Origin: Streptomyces collinus Tu 365
Lineage (GTDB): Bacteria > Actinomycetota > Actinomycetes > Streptomycetales > Streptomycetaceae
Direction of reading: 5' to 3'
Length of the DNA: 64,000 nucleotides
NCBI RefSeq assembly: GCF_000444875.1
Contig: NC_021985.1
Span: 3,171,535 to 3,235,534, forward strand
The position numbers were made by a program, and so were the translations under genes. Shown piece by piece: positions 44,033 through 51,428 of the stretch (positions are counted from its first letter, which is position 1; each line of letters opens with the position of its first letter). The notes under the pieces were generated by a model that saw nothing but the letters and a program-made list of their open reading frames with translations, had not been told where the DNA came from and made no database searches.

Positions 44033-46108
44033 TCACAGCACGGTGAAGGTCTCCTTCACCGTGCTGTACGTCTGTACGGCCCCGGTCTCGATCTCCGGCC
44101 GGTACCAGGTGTTGACCTGGTACGACTTCCCGTCCGCGTCGAAGCCGAGCAGCCGGGCGTGCCAGGGGGTGCCCTTGAGGGTGAAGGTGTACTCCCAGAC
44201 GACCGCCGGGTACCCCTGGAAACTGGTCCGCGCCAGCCGGACCCGCACGTAGTCCCGGCCCTGCCGGGCGTCGCGCTCAGACCGCTGCCAGGTCCCCCAG
44301 AGGTCCCCCCGGGCCAGCGACGACTTGGCGACGAGTTCCTGCCGCCCGTCGGGCGAGGTGTAGTGCACCTCGGCACCCGTCTTCACGTCCCGCCTCCACC
44401 CGCGCGGCGGCACCCAGGCGAACCCGCCCGCCTCCACACGACCGCCGGGCGGCGCCCCGGTCGGCGTGCCCGTGCCGCCGGCGGTCGAAGGACCGCCGGT
44501 CGCTCCCGTGGGTGTCGCGGACGGGGAGGCGGTGGACGCGCCCGGGGGCGCCTGGGAAGCGGCGGCCGAGGAGCCGCCGCGCGACGCCGCGGGGCCGGCC
44601 GCCCCGGGGGCGGCACCGCGCCGGCCGCCGCCCCCGGAGGCGGCGAGCAGCACGGCCACCACGACCCCGACGGCCACGACCCCGAGCGCGGCGAGCAACG
44701 CGGTGCGGCGGTGGCGGGCCCCGTCACCGGGTACCGCGACCTCGAACGGCACCCCCGGACGACGGTCGGTGTCCGGCCCGGCCGGCCCACCACGGCCGGC
44801 CGGGGACCCGGCGGGCCTGGTGGGCAGGCCCTCGGCCCCGGAACCGGCATGCCCCGTCCCGGCCAAGCCCGCGGGCTCGGCCCGTCCCCCGTCACCGAGC
44901 AGGCCACTGGTGGCGGTCGGCTCGCCCCTGAGGACCACGGGAGTGCCGATGCCGGCGACGGGTGGCCCGGAACGGACCGGGGCACCGCCCCCCTCGTCCG
45001 TGGACACACCGGCTCGACGCGCGGGTCCGGCGGGTCCGGCGGGTCCGTCCGGGGGCCCCGCCGCACCGGCCGGGCGCTCGACGGGTGGCGGTCCGGGGCT
45101 CCCCGCTCCGGTCGGGATCGGGCCCGCGGACGCGGCGGTCGGCGGACGGGCAGGTGCCGCGTCCGGGGTCCTCCCTCCGGCGGGCTCGCCCTGCGCCGTC
45201 CCGGGCGGCCGGGACGCTGCCGGGAGGGCCGGTGGTGGGGGCGGGTCGGCGATCAGGTGGAGGGCCCTCTCCAGGGCGGTGAGGGTGGGGCGGTCGGACG
45301 GGTCCTTGCTCAGCAGGGCGGCGAGCAGGGCGCGCAGCGGGCCCGGGGACGCGGGGAGTTCGGGCTCCTCGTGGAGGACCGCGTGCAGAGTGGCCAGGGT
45401 CGTGTCGCGGGAGAACGGTGAGTGACCCGCCAGCGCCGCGCACAGGGTCGCCCCCAGGGACCACAGGTCGGACGGCGGGCCCTGGTGCCGCCCCGCTATC
45501 CGCTCGGGCGCCATGTAGTCGGGGGAGCCGACGAGCATGCCGACCATGGTGAGGGCCGTGGCGTCCTGGATCGCGGCGATGCCGAAGTCCGTGAGGACCA
45601 CGCGCCCCGCCCCGGCGGCCGTCCCGGCCTCGACCAGGACGTTCCCCGGTTTGATGTCCCGGTGCAGCACCCCGCGCGCGTGCACCTGGCGCAGCGCCGC
45701 CACCAGGCCGAGACCGATGCGCGCGGCCTCGCGCGGGCCGAGCGGGCCCTCCTCCGCCACGACGCGCTCCAGCGAACGGCCGGGGACCAGCTCCATGACG
45801 ATCCAGAGGCGTTCCCCCTCGTCCACGACGTCGTAGACGCGCACGACGTTGGGATGGTCGATCCGCGCCGTCGCCCGCCCCTCGCGCAGGGTGCGTTCGC
45901 GGCGGGTGCGGACGTCCTCGGCGTCGGATCCGTCGATACGGATCTCCTTCACCGCGACCAGCCGGTCGAGCATTTCGTCGACGGCCCGCCACACCCGCCC
46001 CATTCCCCCCTGGCCGATGCTTTCGACCAGCCGGTAGCGCGCGTTCACCAGGAGCCCCGGAATCCCGCCGGCTCCCGGCCCTCCCGCTTTCCCCATAATT
46101 CCCGGCAC
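44033..46108 (-). CDS. Transmembrane serine/threonine protein kinase (PknB-type)
   Basis: A 691-aa Hanks-type kinase. Catalytic domain about 22-290: Gly loop 'IGQGGMGRVWRA', Lys in 'VAVKEIRID', 'HRDIKPGN' and 'TDFGIAA', 'MLVGSPDYMAPERI'. A long Pro/Gly/Ala-rich linker (about 300-460) leads to one TM helix (about 466-489, 'ALLAALGVVAVGVVVAVLLAA') and an extracellular Ser/Thr/Pro-rich stalk plus a C-terminal domain that ends 'VQTYSTVKETFTVL', with 'FAWVPPRGWRRDVKTGAEVHY' and 'VNTWYRPEIETG'. No PASTA repeats are present, so the external ligand is unknown. It diverges from the LPKTG gene across 147 bases. Confidence 0.93.
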   Translation of the reverse strand: MPGIMGKAGGPGAGGIPGLLVNARYRLVESIGQGGMGRVWRAVDEMLDRLVAVKEIRIDGSDAEDVRTRRERTLREGRATARIDHPNVVRVYDVVDEGERLWIVMELVPGRSLERVVAEEGPLGPREAARIGLGLVAALRQVHARGVLHRDIKPGNVLVEAGTAAGAGRVVLTDFGIAAIQDATALTMVGMLVGSPDYMAPERIAGRHQGPPSDLWSLGATLCAALAGHSPFSRDTTLATLHAVLHEEPELPASPGPLRALLAALLSKDPSDRPTLTALERALHLIADPPPPPALPAASRPPGTAQGEPAGGRTPDAAPARPPTAASAGPIPTGAGSPGPPPVERPAGAAGPPDGPAGPAGPARRAGVSTDEGGGAPVRSGPPVAGIGTPVVLRGEPTATSGLLGDGGRAEPAGLAGTGHAGSGAEGLPTRPAGSPAGRGGPAGPDTDRRPGVPFEVAVPGDGARHRRTALLAALGVVAVGVVVAVLLAASGGGGRRGAAPGAAGPAASRGGSSAAASQAPPGASTASPSATPTGATGGPSTAGGTGTPTGAPPGGRVEAGGFAWVPPRGWRRDVKTGAEVHYTSPDGRQELVAKSSLARGDLWGTWQRSERDARQGRDYVRVRLARTSFQGYPAVVWEYTFTLKGTPWHARLLGFDADGKSYQVNTWYRPEIETGAVQTYSTVKETFTVL
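44037..44065. terminator. Hairpin overlapping kinase gene 3' end
   Basis: Perfect 13-bp inverted repeat AGCACGGTGAAGG (44037-44049) and CCTTCACCGTGCT (44053-44065) with a 3-nt loop. It overlaps the last codons of the kinase gene and follows the convergent permease by 35 bases. Confidence 0.6.
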
Positions 46109-46255
46109 TGTGTCGTACCCCCCTCGCAGACCGCCCGTGATGAAACACGACGGTCACACTTCACGCCGTACCAGCATAGTGCGGGGAAATCTTGTGGTAC
46201 CTCTTCAAGTACTGCGAATTCAGGCGCAGTTCAGGGGGAGGCAAGGGGGGCGAAC

Positions 46256-46975
46256 ATGAGTTCTCGGCTCCGGGCGGGCATCACGGGATCGCTGGTCACG
46301 GCATCTTTCTCGGCCGTGCTGGTGCTCTCGTGGCCGGCATACGCCGATGACCAGGGACCAGGCAGCGAGAAGGGGGGAAAGGTGGTCGACGAGGCGTCGG
46401 CGGGGGTGCGGTTGCGCACGCTGCTGCCGGAGAGGATCTCGGTCGACAACAGTTCGAAAAAGACGGCGATTACCGCCACGGTGAAGAACGAGGGCACCAA
46501 GGAGAGCGGCGAAGTCCGGCTTTTGGTGGTCGGATTCGACGGACTGCGGATCACGGGCGTTCAGGGCTGCTCGGCGATCGCGGAAAAGAACCTGCCGGAA
46601 GGTTCGTACAGCGGTTTCAGTTGCCCGGTCGGCAAGCTCGCTGCCGGGAGGTCCGGGTCGTACGCGGTACGGGCCACGTACGACCTGCGCCGGACCGGGA
46701 GGATCTGTCTGCCCGTGCAGTCGGCGGACGGGAGGAAGACCTTCTGGCAGCAGGGCCCGGTGCCGTTCGGCACGACCAACCCGTCGCCGAACGCCCCGGC
46801 GACCCCGCTGCTCCTCGGCACCGACAACAAGCCGGCCGCGCCGGGCGGCGACGAACTGCCGAAGACCGGTGTGGGACGTGCCGTGCTGCCCCTGGGCGCC
46901 ACCGGTGCCGCGCTGGTCGCGGCAGGGGCCGCCGGCCTGTGGTGGTCCCGGCGCGGGCGGCGCGAGGCGGCCTGA
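46256..46975 (+). CDS. Sortase-anchored cell-wall protein with LPKTG motif
   Basis: A 239-aa secreted protein. The signal peptide ('MSSRLRAGITGSLVTASF...') ends near 'PAYADDQ'; the mature part is a small beta-rich domain with 'TAITATVKNEGTKESGEVRLLVVG', a Cys pair (Cys in 'VQGCSAIAE' and 'GFSCPVGKL'), and a Pro/Asn linker. The C-terminus is a canonical sorting signal: LPKTG, hydrophobic helix 'VLPLGATGAALVAAGAAGLWW' and basic tail 'SRRGRREAA'. It is linked to peptidoglycan by a sortase encoded elsewhere. It starts 147 bases from the divergent kinase gene. An AGGGGGAGGC site precedes the ATG. Function of the external domain unknown. Confidence 0.88.
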   Translation: MSSRLRAGITGSLVTASFSAVLVLSWPAYADDQGPGSEKGGKVVDEASAGVRLRTLLPERISVDNSSKKTAITATVKNEGTKESGEVRLLVVGFDGLRITGVQGCSAIAEKNLPEGSYSGFSCPVGKLAAGRSGSYAVRATYDLRRTGRICLPVQSADGRKTFWQQGPVPFGTTNPSPNAPATPLLLGTDNKPAAPGGDELPKTGVGRAVLPLGATGAALVAAGAAGLWWSRRGRREAA

Positions 46976-47002
46976 CCGGACGCGCGCACGCCGGACGCAC
47001 GG

Positions 47003-47044
47003 CGGCCGCACCTCCCCGACGCGGAACGTGGGGGTGTGCGGCCG
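47003..47044. terminator. Imperfect terminator hairpin between LPKTG gene and bioY
   Basis: CGGCCGCA...CCCC (47003-47017) pairs imperfectly with GGGG...TGCGGCCG (47029-47044). It lies between convergent genes. Confidence 0.55.
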
Positions 47045-47104
47045 TCGTGTGCGTCACGAGCCGGCCGGGAGCGGCCGGTCCCGCCGTGGCGGGCTGCGCG
47101 GGTG

Positions 47105-47686
47105 TCAGCGGTCGCCGGCGAACTTCCAGGCGGCGGGCAGCGCGCCCATCGCCAGGGCGGCCTTCAGGGCGTCGCCGATCAGGAAGGGGGTGAGCCCGGC
47201 CGCGATCGCCTGGCCGGCGGACATGCCGGTGGCCAGGGCCAGGTAGGGGACGCCCACGGCGTAGATGACGGCCTCACCGAGGATCATCGTGCCCGCCATG
47301 CGCAGCGGGGAGCGGTCGGCGCCGCGGCGGGCCAGCGCGCCGACGAGCGCGGAGGCGAGCAGCATGCCGACGACATAGCCGAAGGAGACGGCGCCGTAGC
47401 CGGAGCCGCCGCCCGCGAACCACGGCACGCCGACGGCACCGGCGACGGCGTACAGGGCGAGGGAGAGGAAGCCGCGGCGGGCGCCGAGCGCGGTGCCGAC
47501 GAGCAGCGCGGCGAAGGTCTGGCCGGTCACCGGGACCGGGGAGCCGGGCACCGGCACCGACAACTGGGCGGCGAGACCGGTGAGGACGGCACCGCCGACC
47601 ACGAGGGCGACGTCGCGCACCCGGGTCGCGGGCAGGAGGTCGGCGAGGACGGCGCCGGGGCGGACGGCGGCGGTGGCGGTGCTCAT
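47105..47686 (-). CDS. bioY: Biotin transporter BioY
   Basis: The S component for biotin uptake; 193 aa with about six helices. Visible are 'VRDVALVVGGAVLTGLAAQLS', 'VPGSPVPVTGQTFAALLVGTALG' (conserved PVPxTGQT), 'GALYAVAGAVGVPWFAGG', 'FGYVVGMLLASALVGALAR' and 'GLTPFLIGDALKAALAMG'. The ATG at 47686 (MSTATAAVRPG) has a GGAG site; an ATG at 47749 upstream would add 21 residues without similarity. No BioM/BioN energising genes are adjacent, so it either works alone or shares an ECF module. It lies next to the sulfonate locus. Confidence 0.93.
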   Translation of the reverse strand: MSTATAAVRPGAVLADLLPATRVRDVALVVGGAVLTGLAAQLSVPVPGSPVPVTGQTFAALLVGTALGARRGFLSLALYAVAGAVGVPWFAGGGSGYGAVSFGYVVGMLLASALVGALARRGADRSPLRMAGTMILGEAVIYAVGVPYLALATGMSAGQAIAAGLTPFLIGDALKAALAMGALPAAWKFAGDR

Positions 47687-47941
47687 GGGGACTCCGCGGA
47701 AGGTGTGGGCACGGGGGAACAGGGCGACGCTATACCGGTGTCCGGGCACTGATCACCGTCAGCGCTCGACAAAGGCGGTGATGCAGCCTTGGTGGGCTCC
47801 GCACAAAGGATGCGGGTTACACCCGGTACGGCGTGATACCGGTCACTGAGGTGACGTGGCCCGGGGTACGCGGCGGGATGACGCCCCGTCTGTAGGGTTC
47901 CACCAAAGGCTCGGTGGGCATCTCGCCCGTCGGTCGCCGTC

Positions 47942-47977
47942 TGGGCAGCGCGGGGGCGGTTTGCTAGCTTCGGACGC
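47942..47977 (+). promoter_or_regulatory. Predicted leaderless promoter of the ROK leader peptide
   Basis: TGGGCA (47942-47947), 17-bp spacer, TAGCTT (47965-47970), then 7 nt to the ATG at 47978. Same geometry as the promoter at 49350. Sequence seen; start site inferred. Confidence 0.5.
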
Positions 47978-48064
47978 ATGGTTGCCCAGGCCCGGAACTT
48001 CACGTCGCGTCGCTACGTCGACCTGCGACGCCAGGGCACGGCCACCTGTCGCCGCCCGGGGTAG
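47978..48064 (+). CDS. 28-aa leader peptide with late Cys, upstream of ROK gene
   Basis: ATG at 47978, TAG at 48062-48064. It starts MVAQARNFTSRR and ends VDLRRQGTATCRRPG. The 'R-[RH]-x-[VI]-D-L-x-R-x-x-[GS]-A-x-C' shape is that of the small actinobacterial 'putative leader peptide' family found upstream of sulfur-metabolism genes. The Cys codon (TGT) is five codons before the stop. A 7-bp stem AGAGGCG (48063-48069) / CGCCTCT (48082-48088) starts at the stop codon. It is too short for normal gene finders. The gene after it is the ROK regulator (69 bases). Confidence 0.6.
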   Translation: MVAQARNFTSRRYVDLRRQGTATCRRPG

Positions 48065-48088
48065 AGGCGGCCCCCCGGGGACGCCTCT
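48063..48088 (+). promoter_or_regulatory. Hairpin at leader stop, possible attenuator
   Basis: AGAGGCG / CGCCTCT 7-bp stem, extended by CCC/GGG inside. It begins at the stop codon of the 28-aa leader. Candidate attenuator switch between leader and ROK gene. Confidence 0.4.
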
Positions 48089-48132
48089 CCTTCCGAGACG
48101 TGTCGGCTCCGTTTCACAAGGACGGCCTCCCC

Positions 48133-49332
48133 ATGCCCCGTACCGCGGCATCCACCCTTGTCTCCCCCGTGCCCCGTGCCGCCGACAGCGACCGGCGGCG
48201 CACGAGTGCCAGCGTCGTGCTGCGGTCCGTGCTGGAGCACGGACCGGTGGCGCGCAGCACCATCGCCCGGCTGACCGGGCTCTCGCCCGCGTCGGTGACC
48301 GAGCACTGTGCCCGGCTGGCCGGGCTCGGACTCATCCGCGAGGACGCGGCGCCCCGCCGCTCGGGCGGGGTGGGCCGGCCGCACGTGCCCGTCGACCTCG
48401 ACGGCGAGCGGTTCGTGGTCGGCGGTGTGCACGTGGCCGTGCCGTACACCACGGTGGCGCTGCTCGACCTGCGGGGCCGGGTGGTGGCCGAGCGGCGGCT
48501 GCGCCACGAGGGGACCGATCCCGGCCGGGTGTTCGACCGGGCGGCCGGCGCGTTCGCCGCGCTGCTCGCCGGGGTGCCGGACCGCCGGCCGCTGGGGGTC
48601 GGGGTCGCGGTCGGCGGCTGGGTCGACCGGGAGACGGGCACCGTGGTCGAGCACGGGCTGCTGGGCTGGCGGGAGGTGCCGGTGCGGGACCTGCTCGGCG
48701 CCCGCACCGGGCTGCCGGTCCATGTGGACGGTCACGCGCGGGCGTTGGTCCACGGTGAGCGGATGTTCGGGCGGGCCGGGGGCAGCCGCAGCGTGCTGCA
48801 CCTGTTCGTGGGCAACGTGGTCGACGCGGCGTTCGCCACCAACGACGAGGTGCACCACGGGCCGCGTTCGGCGGCCGGGGCGATCGCCCATCTGCCGGTG
48901 CCGGGCGGTGACGAGCCCTGCGCGTGCGGCCGTAGCGGCTGCCTCCAGGCGGAGCTGAGCGAGCGGACGCTGTGCCGGCGGGCCCGGGCGGCCGGGGTCG
49001 GCGACGGGATGAACCCGATGCGGGTGGTGGCCGCGGCGGCGGCCGGGGACACGGTGGCCCGGGGGCTGCTGCGGGAGCGGGCCCGGGCGACCGGACGGGC
49101 CGTCGGACTGCTGCTCGACGTGCTCAATCCGGAGACGGTCGTGGTCACCGAGGTCGGTGTCATCCACTTCGAGGACTGCCTGGGCGCACTGCGGGACGCG
49201 GCCGGGGACAGCCGTGCGGCCACCGTGCTGCCGACGAGTTTCCCGGATTCCGTGCTGGCGGTGGCGGGCGGCTCGGTGATGCTGGACGTGCTGTTCCGGG
49301 ATCCACTGAGCGCGTCACCTGAGGTTATTTAA
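48133..49332 (+). CDS. ROK-family transcriptional regulator
   Basis: A 399-aa protein with an N-terminal winged helix-turn-helix (about 20-85: 'SASVVLRSVLEHGPVARSTIARLTGLSPASVTEHCARLAGLGLI') and a C-terminal ROK sugar-kinase-like domain. The ROK zinc/signature motif is 'PCACGRSGCLQAELSE', with C-x-C-G-x2-G-C. The kinase catalytic Asp region is 'PVHVDGHARALVHGE'. The ATP-binding motif of active kinases is degenerate, so it is a regulator rather than an enzyme. It immediately precedes the sulfonate transporter operon and probably controls it; the inducer may not be a sugar. The ATG at 48133 has AAGGAC 10 nt upstream. It ends with AT-rich codons. Confidence 0.85.
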   Translation: MPRTAASTLVSPVPRAADSDRRRTSASVVLRSVLEHGPVARSTIARLTGLSPASVTEHCARLAGLGLIREDAAPRRSGGVGRPHVPVDLDGERFVVGGVHVAVPYTTVALLDLRGRVVAERRLRHEGTDPGRVFDRAAGAFAALLAGVPDRRPLGVGVAVGGWVDRETGTVVEHGLLGWREVPVRDLLGARTGLPVHVDGHARALVHGERMFGRAGGSRSVLHLFVGNVVDAAFATNDEVHHGPRSAAGAIAHLPVPGGDEPCACGRSGCLQAELSERTLCRRARAAGVGDGMNPMRVVAAAAAGDTVARGLLRERARATGRAVGLLLDVLNPETVVVTEVGVIHFEDCLGALRDAAGDSRAATVLPTSFPDSVLAVAGGSVMLDVLFRDPLSASPEVI

Positions 49333-49349
49333 TTCAGAATCTCGGAATG

Positions 49350-49386
49350 TTGACACGGAACACGAACGGCAAGGAACATGCTGGTC
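49350..49386 (+). promoter_or_regulatory. Consensus promoter of the sulfonate operon, leaderless
   Basis: TTGACA (49350-49355), 18-bp spacer, GAACAT (49374-49379), then 7 nt to the ATG at 49387. A perfect -35 box is rare in Streptomyces. It starts 17 bases after the ROK stop. Sequence seen; start site inferred. Confidence 0.6.
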
Positions 49387-49425
49387 ATGAGCCTGCTTAC
49401 GAGCTGTCGCACCCTTTGTTGCTGA
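49387..49425 (+). CDS. 12-codon cysteine-rich leaderless leader peptide (MSLLTSCRTLCC)
   Basis: ATG-AGC-CTG-CTT-ACG-AGC-TGT-CGC-ACC-CTT-TGT-TGC-TGA. Three Cys codons, two at the very end directly before the stop. A promoter with its -10 seven nt before the ATG predicts a leaderless mRNA. An in-frame ATG at 49378 would start inside the -10 box and is not favoured. In mycobacteria, leaderless short ORFs ending in Cys-Cys act as cysteine-responsive attenuators of downstream genes; here the downstream gene is a sulfonate-type binding protein (115 bases away). Terminal Cys codons would stall a ribosome when Cys-tRNA is scarce. Confidence 0.6.
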   Translation: MSLLTSCRTLCC

Positions 49426-49433
49426 CACATTGC

Positions 49434-49539
49434 CGCGCGTGAAGCGCGCGTTTCCGGCTCCTTTCGTTTTCCTTTCCCCCGGTATCGCGTACCGGAATTC
49501 CGCCTGCCTTTCCCCTCCTTTTCTCCGGGGAGTACTCCC
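49434..49539 (+). promoter_or_regulatory. Hairpins between Cys leader and transporter gene
   Basis: Three structures in order: CGCGC-GTGAA-GCGCG (49434-49448) followed by CGTTTCC; CCGGTA-TCGCG-TACCGG (49479-49495); and a 12-bp perfect palindrome GGGAGTACTCCC (49528-49539) that ends at the ATG (49540) and contains the ribosome site GGGGAG. The last could hide the ribosome site. Seen; switching is inferred. Confidence 0.4.
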
Positions 49540-50583
49540 ATGCACCGTCGTGTCTTTCTCACCTCCCTGCTGGGCGCGTCCGCCACCGTGGCGGGTCTCA
49601 GCGGCTGCGCCAAGGGCGACGCGTCCGCCGACACCAGGGCGGCCGCCACCAAGCCGCTCGCCGACAAGGTGCCGGCCGGCACCAGCCTGAGGATCGCGTC
49701 GTACCAGAACGTGCAGCAGCTGCAGTTCCGGCTGGCCAAGCTGCCCCGGCTGCCGTTCGCGGTGTCCGACTGGGTCAACCTCGGGGCCGGTCCGGACATC
49801 ATCAACGCGTTCCGCGCCAAGTCCCTCGACCTCGCCAACAACGCGGGCATCCCGCCGATCCAGGCGCACTACCAGGGCTTCGACGCGAAGATCGTGGCGA
49901 TCGACATCACCCGCAAGCCCAACTACGTGTTCGCCACCAAGCCCGGCAGCGACATCCGCTCGGTGCAGGACTTCAAGGGCAGGAAGCTCGCCTTCTCGCA
50001 GGGCCAGGCCCAGGGGGTCGTGCTGCTGCGGGCGCTGAAGAAGGCCGGCCTGAAGTACGACGAGGTGAAACTGGTCCCGCTGACCAGCAACCAGTTCCTG
50101 ACCGCCCTGCAGTCCGGACAGGTGGACGTGGCCCCGCTCGCGAACAGCCAGACGCCCGCCTACCTGAAGCAGTACGGGGCCAAGGGCGCCCGCACGGTCG
50201 CCACCGACGTCGTCGACCTGCTCAACCTGCTCTGGGCGCCGCAGTCGGTGCTCGCCGACCCGGCGAAGGCGGCGGCGGTCGCCGCCTACATCCCCCAGTG
50301 GGCGAAGGGCCAGGTGTGGCAGTACGAGCACCCGGACGTGTGGAACGAGGAGTTCTACGTCAAGACCCAGAACCTGACCCCGGACCAGGCGAAGTCCATC
50401 TCGGCGCTCGCCAACAAGCCGCTCTTCCCGCCGCGCTGGGACGAGGCGATCGCGTGGGAGCAGGAGACGGCCGACCTGCTCGCCGAGGGCGGGTTCGTGA
50501 AGAAGTTCGACGTCTCCTCGCTCTTCGACCACCGCTTCGAGGCCCTCGCCGCCCGGGCCGTACCGGCGGAGTACCGGAAGTGA
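49540..50583 (+). CDS. Sulfonate-type ABC transporter binding lipoprotein (SsuA-like)
   Basis: A 347-aa extracytoplasmic solute-binding protein of the SsuA/NitT/TauA family. An Arg-rich start MHRRVFLTSLLGASAT with lipobox LSGC (about Cys24, 'AGLSGCAKGD') anchors it. Family features include 'VQDFKGRKLAFSQGQAQGVVLLRALKKAGL', 'LQSGQVDVAPLANSQTPAYLK' and 'YIPQWAKGQVWQYEHPDVW'. The ATG at 49540 follows GGGGAG embedded in a palindrome. It is the first structural gene of an operon with a permease (GTGA overlap), ATPase, FMN monooxygenase and TauD-type dioxygenase, which together fit uptake and desulfonation of organosulfonates. Confidence 0.88.
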   Translation: MHRRVFLTSLLGASATVAGLSGCAKGDASADTRAAATKPLADKVPAGTSLRIASYQNVQQLQFRLAKLPRLPFAVSDWVNLGAGPDIINAFRAKSLDLANNAGIPPIQAHYQGFDAKIVAIDITRKPNYVFATKPGSDIRSVQDFKGRKLAFSQGQAQGVVLLRALKKAGLKYDEVKLVPLTSNQFLTALQSGQVDVAPLANSQTPAYLKQYGAKGARTVATDVVDLLNLLWAPQSVLADPAKAAAVAAYIPQWAKGQVWQYEHPDVWNEEFYVKTQNLTPDQAKSISALANKPLFPPRWDEAIAWEQETADLLAEGGFVKKFDVSSLFDHRFEALAARAVPAEYRK

Positions 50584-51428
50584 GCGCCGTGACCTCGACG
50601 ACGACCGCCGTGGCGGCGTCCGACGCCGACGAACTGCCCCAGGTGCGCCGGCGCAGGCGCCTGTCCCCAGGCCGCCGGCTGCCCGCCGCCCGGCTGGCCG
50701 GGCCGCTGCTGGTACTCGCCCTGTGGGCCGCCGCCTCGGCGGCCGGGACGCTGGACACGGGCGCGATCCCGGCGCCCTGGACGGTGCTGCGCACGGGCGC
50801 CCGGCTGTGGACCGACGGCACGCTGCCGACCGACGTGCTGACCTCGCTGAAGCGGGCCGGGGCGGGCTTCGTGATCGGCCTGACCGCCGGGGTCGTCCTG
50901 GCGCTCGCCTCCGGTCTCAGCCGGACCGGGGAGGCGCTGATCGACGGGACCGTGCAGCTCAACCGCGCGATACCGACCCTCGGCCTGATCCCGCTGTTCA
51001 TCCTCTGGCTGGGCATCGGGGAGACCTTCAAGATCGCCATCATCGCGATCGTCGTCTACATCCCGATCTACCTGAACACGCACGCCGCGCTGTCCGGCAT
51101 CGACAGCCGGTTCGTCGAGCTGGCCGAGGTGCAGGGCCTGTCGAGGTTCAGGTTCGTCCGCCAGGTGGTGATCCCCGGCGCGCTGCCCGGATTCTTCGTG
51201 GGACTCCGGCTCGGCGTCACCGGCTCCTGGCTCGGCCTGGTCGTGCTGGAGCAGATCAACGCCACCAGCGGCCTCGGCTACCTGATGTTCCAGGCGCAGA
51301 ACTACGGCCAGAGCGACGTGATCCTGGTCGGCCTGCTGATCTACGGCGTCTTCGGCCTGGTCTCCGACAGCGTGGTCCGTCTCGTCGAACGGAGGGTGCT
51401 GTCATGGCGCCGCACACTGAGCAGCTGA
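50580..51428 (+). CDS. Sulfonate ABC transporter permease (SsuC-like)
   Basis: A 282-aa inner-membrane permease with about six helices ('LLVLALWAAASAAGTLD', 'AGFVIGLTAGVVLALASGLS', 'TLGLIPLFILWLGIGETFKIAIIAIVVYIPIYLN'). The EAA-type loop is 'ELAEVQGLSRFRFVRQVVIPGALPGFFVGLRLGVTGSW', contacting the ATPase. The GTG at 50580 overlaps the stop of the binding protein gene (GTGA), and an in-frame GTG at 50589 is an alternative. A polar Arg-rich N-terminal extension precedes the first helix. Confidence 0.88.
   Translation: MSAVTSTTTAVAASDADELPQVRRRRRLSPGRRLPAARLAGPLLVLALWAAASAAGTLDTGAIPAPWTVLRTGARLWTDGTLPTDVLTSLKRAGAGFVIGLTAGVVLALASGLSRTGEALIDGTVQLNRAIPTLGLIPLFILWLGIGETFKIAIIAIVVYIPIYLNTHAALSGIDSRFVELAEVQGLSRFRFVRQVVIPGALPGFFVGLRLGVTGSWLGLVVLEQINATSGLGYLMFQAQNYGQSDVILVGLLIYGVFGLVSDSVVRLVERRVLSWRRTLSS

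Noticed and set aside
46109..46255. Attenuator or riboswitch between kinase and LPKTG genes
   Set aside because: No recognisable motif; 147 bases only hold divergent promoters.
49378..49425. Longer start of the Cys leader at ATG 49378 (MLVMSLL...)
   Set aside because: The ATG overlaps the -10 box of the predicted promoter; the internal ATG at 49387 is spaced for leaderless initiation.
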